Shown here: positions 62,029 through 64,000 of the stretch, in pieces
Position numbering within the stretch: position 1 is the first letter of the stretch
Layout: each line of letters begins with the position of its first letter
Assembly: GCA_963798775.1 (NCBI GenBank)
Contig: CAWCUK010000001.1
Location: 1,364,001-1,428,000 of the forward strand
From: CAWCUK01 sp963798775
GTDB lineage: Bacteria > Bacteroidota > Ignavibacteria > Ignavibacteriales > Ignavibacteriaceae
Reading direction: 5' to 3'
Length of the DNA: 64,000 nucleotides
Translations under genes and position numbers: made by a program
The notes under the pieces: generated by a model
The model's input: the letters and a program-made list of their open reading frames with translations, nothing else
Databases searched by the model: none
What the model was told of the DNA's origin: nothing

Positions 62029-63279
62029 ATGAAGATTATGAAAAACCTTACAATTCTTTTCTTATTATTAGTCGCGTCTATTTTCCCGCAGAATAAAGGC
62101 TCTGAAAACATTCTTGAAAAATTGCTGAATGAAAATCGGGATAAGTTTGCGCAAGTAATCGATTCAACCGAAAGGTATAGAATTCAAATTCTTTATACAC
62201 AGATTGATCGAGATGAAAATAATTTTCCCCATTTTACTTCATATCCATATCATTTAAATGCCGATAAATATTTTTATCCGGCTAGTACAGTTAAACTTGC
62301 GGCTTCTGTTTTATCGCTGGAAAAGTTAAATAATTTTAATGTTGAAGGATTAGATAAATATACTTCATTAAGAATAGAAAGCGCTCGAGAAGGCCAAACT
62401 TCCGTTGAATATGATTCATCCTCCGAAAATAATCTTCCTTCAATTGCCAATTACATAAAAAAAATATTTTTAATCAGCGATAATAATTCCTTTAACAGGC
62501 TTTATGAATTTTTAGGACAGCGGTATTTTAATAAACAATTATGGAGCAAAAGATATTGCGATATAAAAATTTTACATCGTTTAACCGGAGGTTTTTCAAA
62601 AGTAGATAACCGCTTTACTAATCCTTTTACATTTTATAAAGACGATAAGGTTATATTTCATCAGCAGGAACAGTATAATCCGGATCAATATAAAATTGAT
62701 GTTGATGATGTGTTGCAAGGAAAAGGATATATTGCCGATGATAGCTTAATTACTCAACCGAAAGATTTTTCCTACTCTAATTATTTTGCGCTGCAGACAC
62801 AGCAGAATATTTTAAAAGCTATCATATTTCCGGAAGCGGTTCCTGTTGAAAAAAGATTTAATTTAACAGAAGATGATTACAAGTTTTTATACAAATATAT
62901 GTCGATGTTTCCCAGGGAGAGCAAGTTTAAAAGTTTTAAAAACTATGAAGAATATTGGGATAGTTACGTAAAATTTTTGATGTTCGGAAATACTAAAGAT
63001 ACAATTCCTTCAAATATAAGAATATTTAATAAAATCGGTTTAGCGTACGGCTATTTAACCGACAACGCTTATATAATCGATTTAAAAAATAATGTTGAGT
63101 TTATGCTGAGCGCGGTAATTTATGTAAATGAAGATCAAATTTTTAATGATGATAAGTATGAATACGATAAAATTGGTTTTCCCTTTTTAGCGGAATTGGG
63201 AAACGCGGTTTATAATTATGAACTTAAGAGGATAAGAAAAATAAAACCGGATTTAGCGAAGTTTAAAATTGATTATTAA
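62029..63279 (+). CDS. Beta-lactamase/transpeptidase-fold serine hydrolase (class A-like)
   Basis: About 416 residues with signal peptide (KNLTILFLLLVASIFPQ). Active-site motifs of the class A fold are all visible: SxxK as PASTVKLA (S86, K89), SDN as ISDNNSFN (S150, D151, N152) and KxG as NKIGLAYG near residue 337. Such proteins are annotated as beta-lactamase2; overall sequence is far from clinical beta-lactamases, and the large insertions suggest a different peptide or ester substrate. The ATG at 62038 is an alternative start. Confidence 0.75.
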   Translation: MKIMKNLTILFLLLVASIFPQNKGSENILEKLLNENRDKFAQVIDSTERYRIQILYTQIDRDENNFPHFTSYPYHLNADKYFYPASTVKLAASVLSLEKLNNFNVEGLDKYTSLRIESAREGQTSVEYDSSSENNLPSIANYIKKIFLISDNNSFNRLYEFLGQRYFNKQLWSKRYCDIKILHRLTGGFSKVDNRFTNPFTFYKDDKVIFHQQEQYNPDQYKIDVDDVLQGKGYIADDSLITQPKDFSYSNYFALQTQQNILKAIIFPEAVPVEKRFNLTEDDYKFLYKYMSMFPRESKFKSFKNYEEYWDSYVKFLMFGNTKDTIPSNIRIFNKIGLAYGYLTDNAYIIDLKNNVEFMLSAVIYVNEDQIFNDDKYEYDKIGFPFLAELGNAVYNYELKRIRKIKPDLAKFKIDY

Positions 63280-63283
63280 AATA

Positions 63284-63320
63284 AAAGTCTGTTCCCGATA
63301 AAAAGGAACAGACTTTAAAT
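63284..63320. terminator. Bidirectional terminator between the serine hydrolase and the SlyD-like gene
   Basis: AAAGTCTGTTCC (63284-63295) pairs perfectly with GGAACAGACTTT (63305-63316). A/T-rich flanks on both sides (TTTAAATATTTT on plus; TTTTATTTTAATAATC on minus) suit termination of both convergent genes. Confidence 0.8.
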
Positions 63321-63323
63321 ATT

Positions 63324-63809
63324 TTAATGCTGATGCCCGTTCTGGCCGTGTACATGGCCGTGTGAAACTTCTTCCGGAGTCGCGTCGCGAATATCCAGTA
63401 ATTCAATATCAAATTCTAAAGTTTTACCTGCCAAAGGATGATTAAAATCTATTGTTACGTCTTCACCTTCAATATTTTTTACTGTAAAAGGCATTTGCTT
63501 TCCGTCAGGTGTTCCGGCAACAAAAGACATTCCTTCAGCCAGCTCTGTATCTTCGGGAAATTCAGTTTTTTTGACAGATTGAACGGCTGATTCTTGATAT
63601 TCTCCATAAGCTTCTTCGGGAGAAAGTACAATATTTTTCTTTCCGCCAATTATCATGCTTTCTACATTTTCTTCAAGTTTTGGAAGAATTTGCTGATTAC
63701 CGCTTAAAAAAGTGAAAGGCTGCTCATTAGAAGTTTTTTCTATTACATTTCCTTCATTGTCTTTTAATGTAAAATTTAATGATACAACTTTATTTGGTTG
63801 TAAAGGCAT
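63324..63809 (-). CDS. FKBP-type peptidyl-prolyl isomerase (SlyD-like)
   Basis: A 161-residue SlyD-type foldase. FKBP core at N- and C-parts (VVSLNFTLKDNEGNVIEKTSNEQPFTFLSGN and VTIDFNHPLAGKTLEFDIELLDIR, given by their ends), interrupted by the insert-in-flap domain (about 68-128) with its EEAYGEY motif. The C-terminus is rich in His (HGHVHGQNGHQH), likely binding nickel or zinc. Cytoplasmic chaperone and isomerase. It uses the shared terminator at 63284-63320. Confidence 0.9.
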   Translation of the reverse strand: MPLQPNKVVSLNFTLKDNEGNVIEKTSNEQPFTFLSGNQQILPKLEENVESMIIGGKKNIVLSPEEAYGEYQESAVQSVKKTEFPEDTELAEGMSFVAGTPDGKQMPFTVKNIEGEDVTIDFNHPLAGKTLEFDIELLDIRDATPEEVSHGHVHGQNGHQH

Positions 63810-63885
63810 ATTAAAATCCTTAATTATTTTTATAATGATTTATTAAAAAATCTGCTGTTTTAGGCAAAGGAAAATTCGCGAAACT

Positions 63886-64000
63886 TTAATAAGTATCCGC
63901 AATTCCTTTATGAGATTTAGAAGTTTTAGGTTCCCAGCTTTCTCCTTCGCAGGGAAGAAAATCTTTACTGGGATGTTTATCATATTTCAAACAAAGAACC
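63886..64000 (-). CDS. 3' end of an unidentified protein (runs off right edge)
   Basis: Thirty-seven codons in one minus-strand frame from the window edge to TAA at 63886-63888. The end reads LKYDKHPSKDFLPCEGESW, then EPKTSKSHKGIADTY. The cysteine/histidine pattern and the aromatic content suggest a real protein end, but I do not recognise a family. It has no start in this window. Confidence 0.4.
   Translation of the reverse strand, partial: VLCLKYDKHPSKDFLPCEGESWEPKTSKSHKGIADTY

Noticed and set aside
1..64000. CRISPR array, insertion sequence, prophage or tRNA gene
   Set aside because: No spaced direct repeats, transposase, phage structural gene or tRNA cloverleaf was found; gene content is uniformly chromosomal.

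Overview
The window is an AT-rich bacterial chromosome segment. Secreted proteins end in the type IX secretion (T9SS) sorting domain with the NYPNPFNP signature. Together with Bacteroidetes-type promoter elements (TTTG about 19-20 bp before TAnnTTTG), DUF3078 proteins and MacB/TolC efflux genes, this points to the Bacteroidota/Ignavibacteriota branch, most likely an Ignavibacteria-like organism. The genes are housekeeping and cell-envelope functions. I see no prophage, insertion sequence, CRISPR array or tRNA gene.

Layout. 1-208: 5' end of a secreted protein leaving the left edge. 466-672: small DUF2892 membrane protein. 754-7752: complete histidine operon hisG-D-C-B-H-A-F-I-E, preceded by a His-rich leader peptide and attenuator. 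7862-15295: thioesterase, MscS channel, lipoprotein, large T9SS-exported peptidoglycan hydrolase, DUF2156-like protein and flavoprotein. 15302-17731: ferrochelatase and a Na+/H+ antiporter. 17889-20332: yceI, nitroreductase, pirin and marR operon behind a 25-bp operator. 20321-25947: metH, M23-family protein and MFS transporter. 26075-35534: hldD, acidic protein, Nudix, quinone oxidoreductase, SMUG2-like glycosylase, hydrolase, two DUF3078 paralogues, glgA and an epimerase.

35615-48051 is the replication-origin region. On the minus strand it reads dnaA, a lipoprotein gene, dnaN, recF, dciA, gyrB and gyrA. On the plus strand it reads rpmH, rnpA, yidD and yidC. DnaA boxes lie on both sides of dnaA (a bipartite oriC), and the four upstream boxes are spaced 75-76 bp apart. 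48161-64000 holds a patatin/Omp85 fusion, a TPR-like protein, a candidate PD-(D/E)xK nuclease, a T9SS subtilase, a DUF4440 protein, mgsA, a DUF1624 protein, an efflux operon (adaptor, MacB-like permease, TolC) without an ATPase, a beta-lactamase-fold protein, a SlyD-like isomerase and a 3' gene fragment.

Five conserved genes (hisD twice, hisIE, marR, qor, glgA) carry single-base frame disruptions, mostly at short homopolymers. This looks like assembly indels, but the two that need a -1 shift sit exactly on in-phase canonical slippery heptamers (T TTA AAC and A AAA AAG). The best candidates for new biology are the his attenuator with a near-leaderless start, the hisI/hisE slippery junction, the vestigial HAD domain on HisB, and the periodic bipartite origin.
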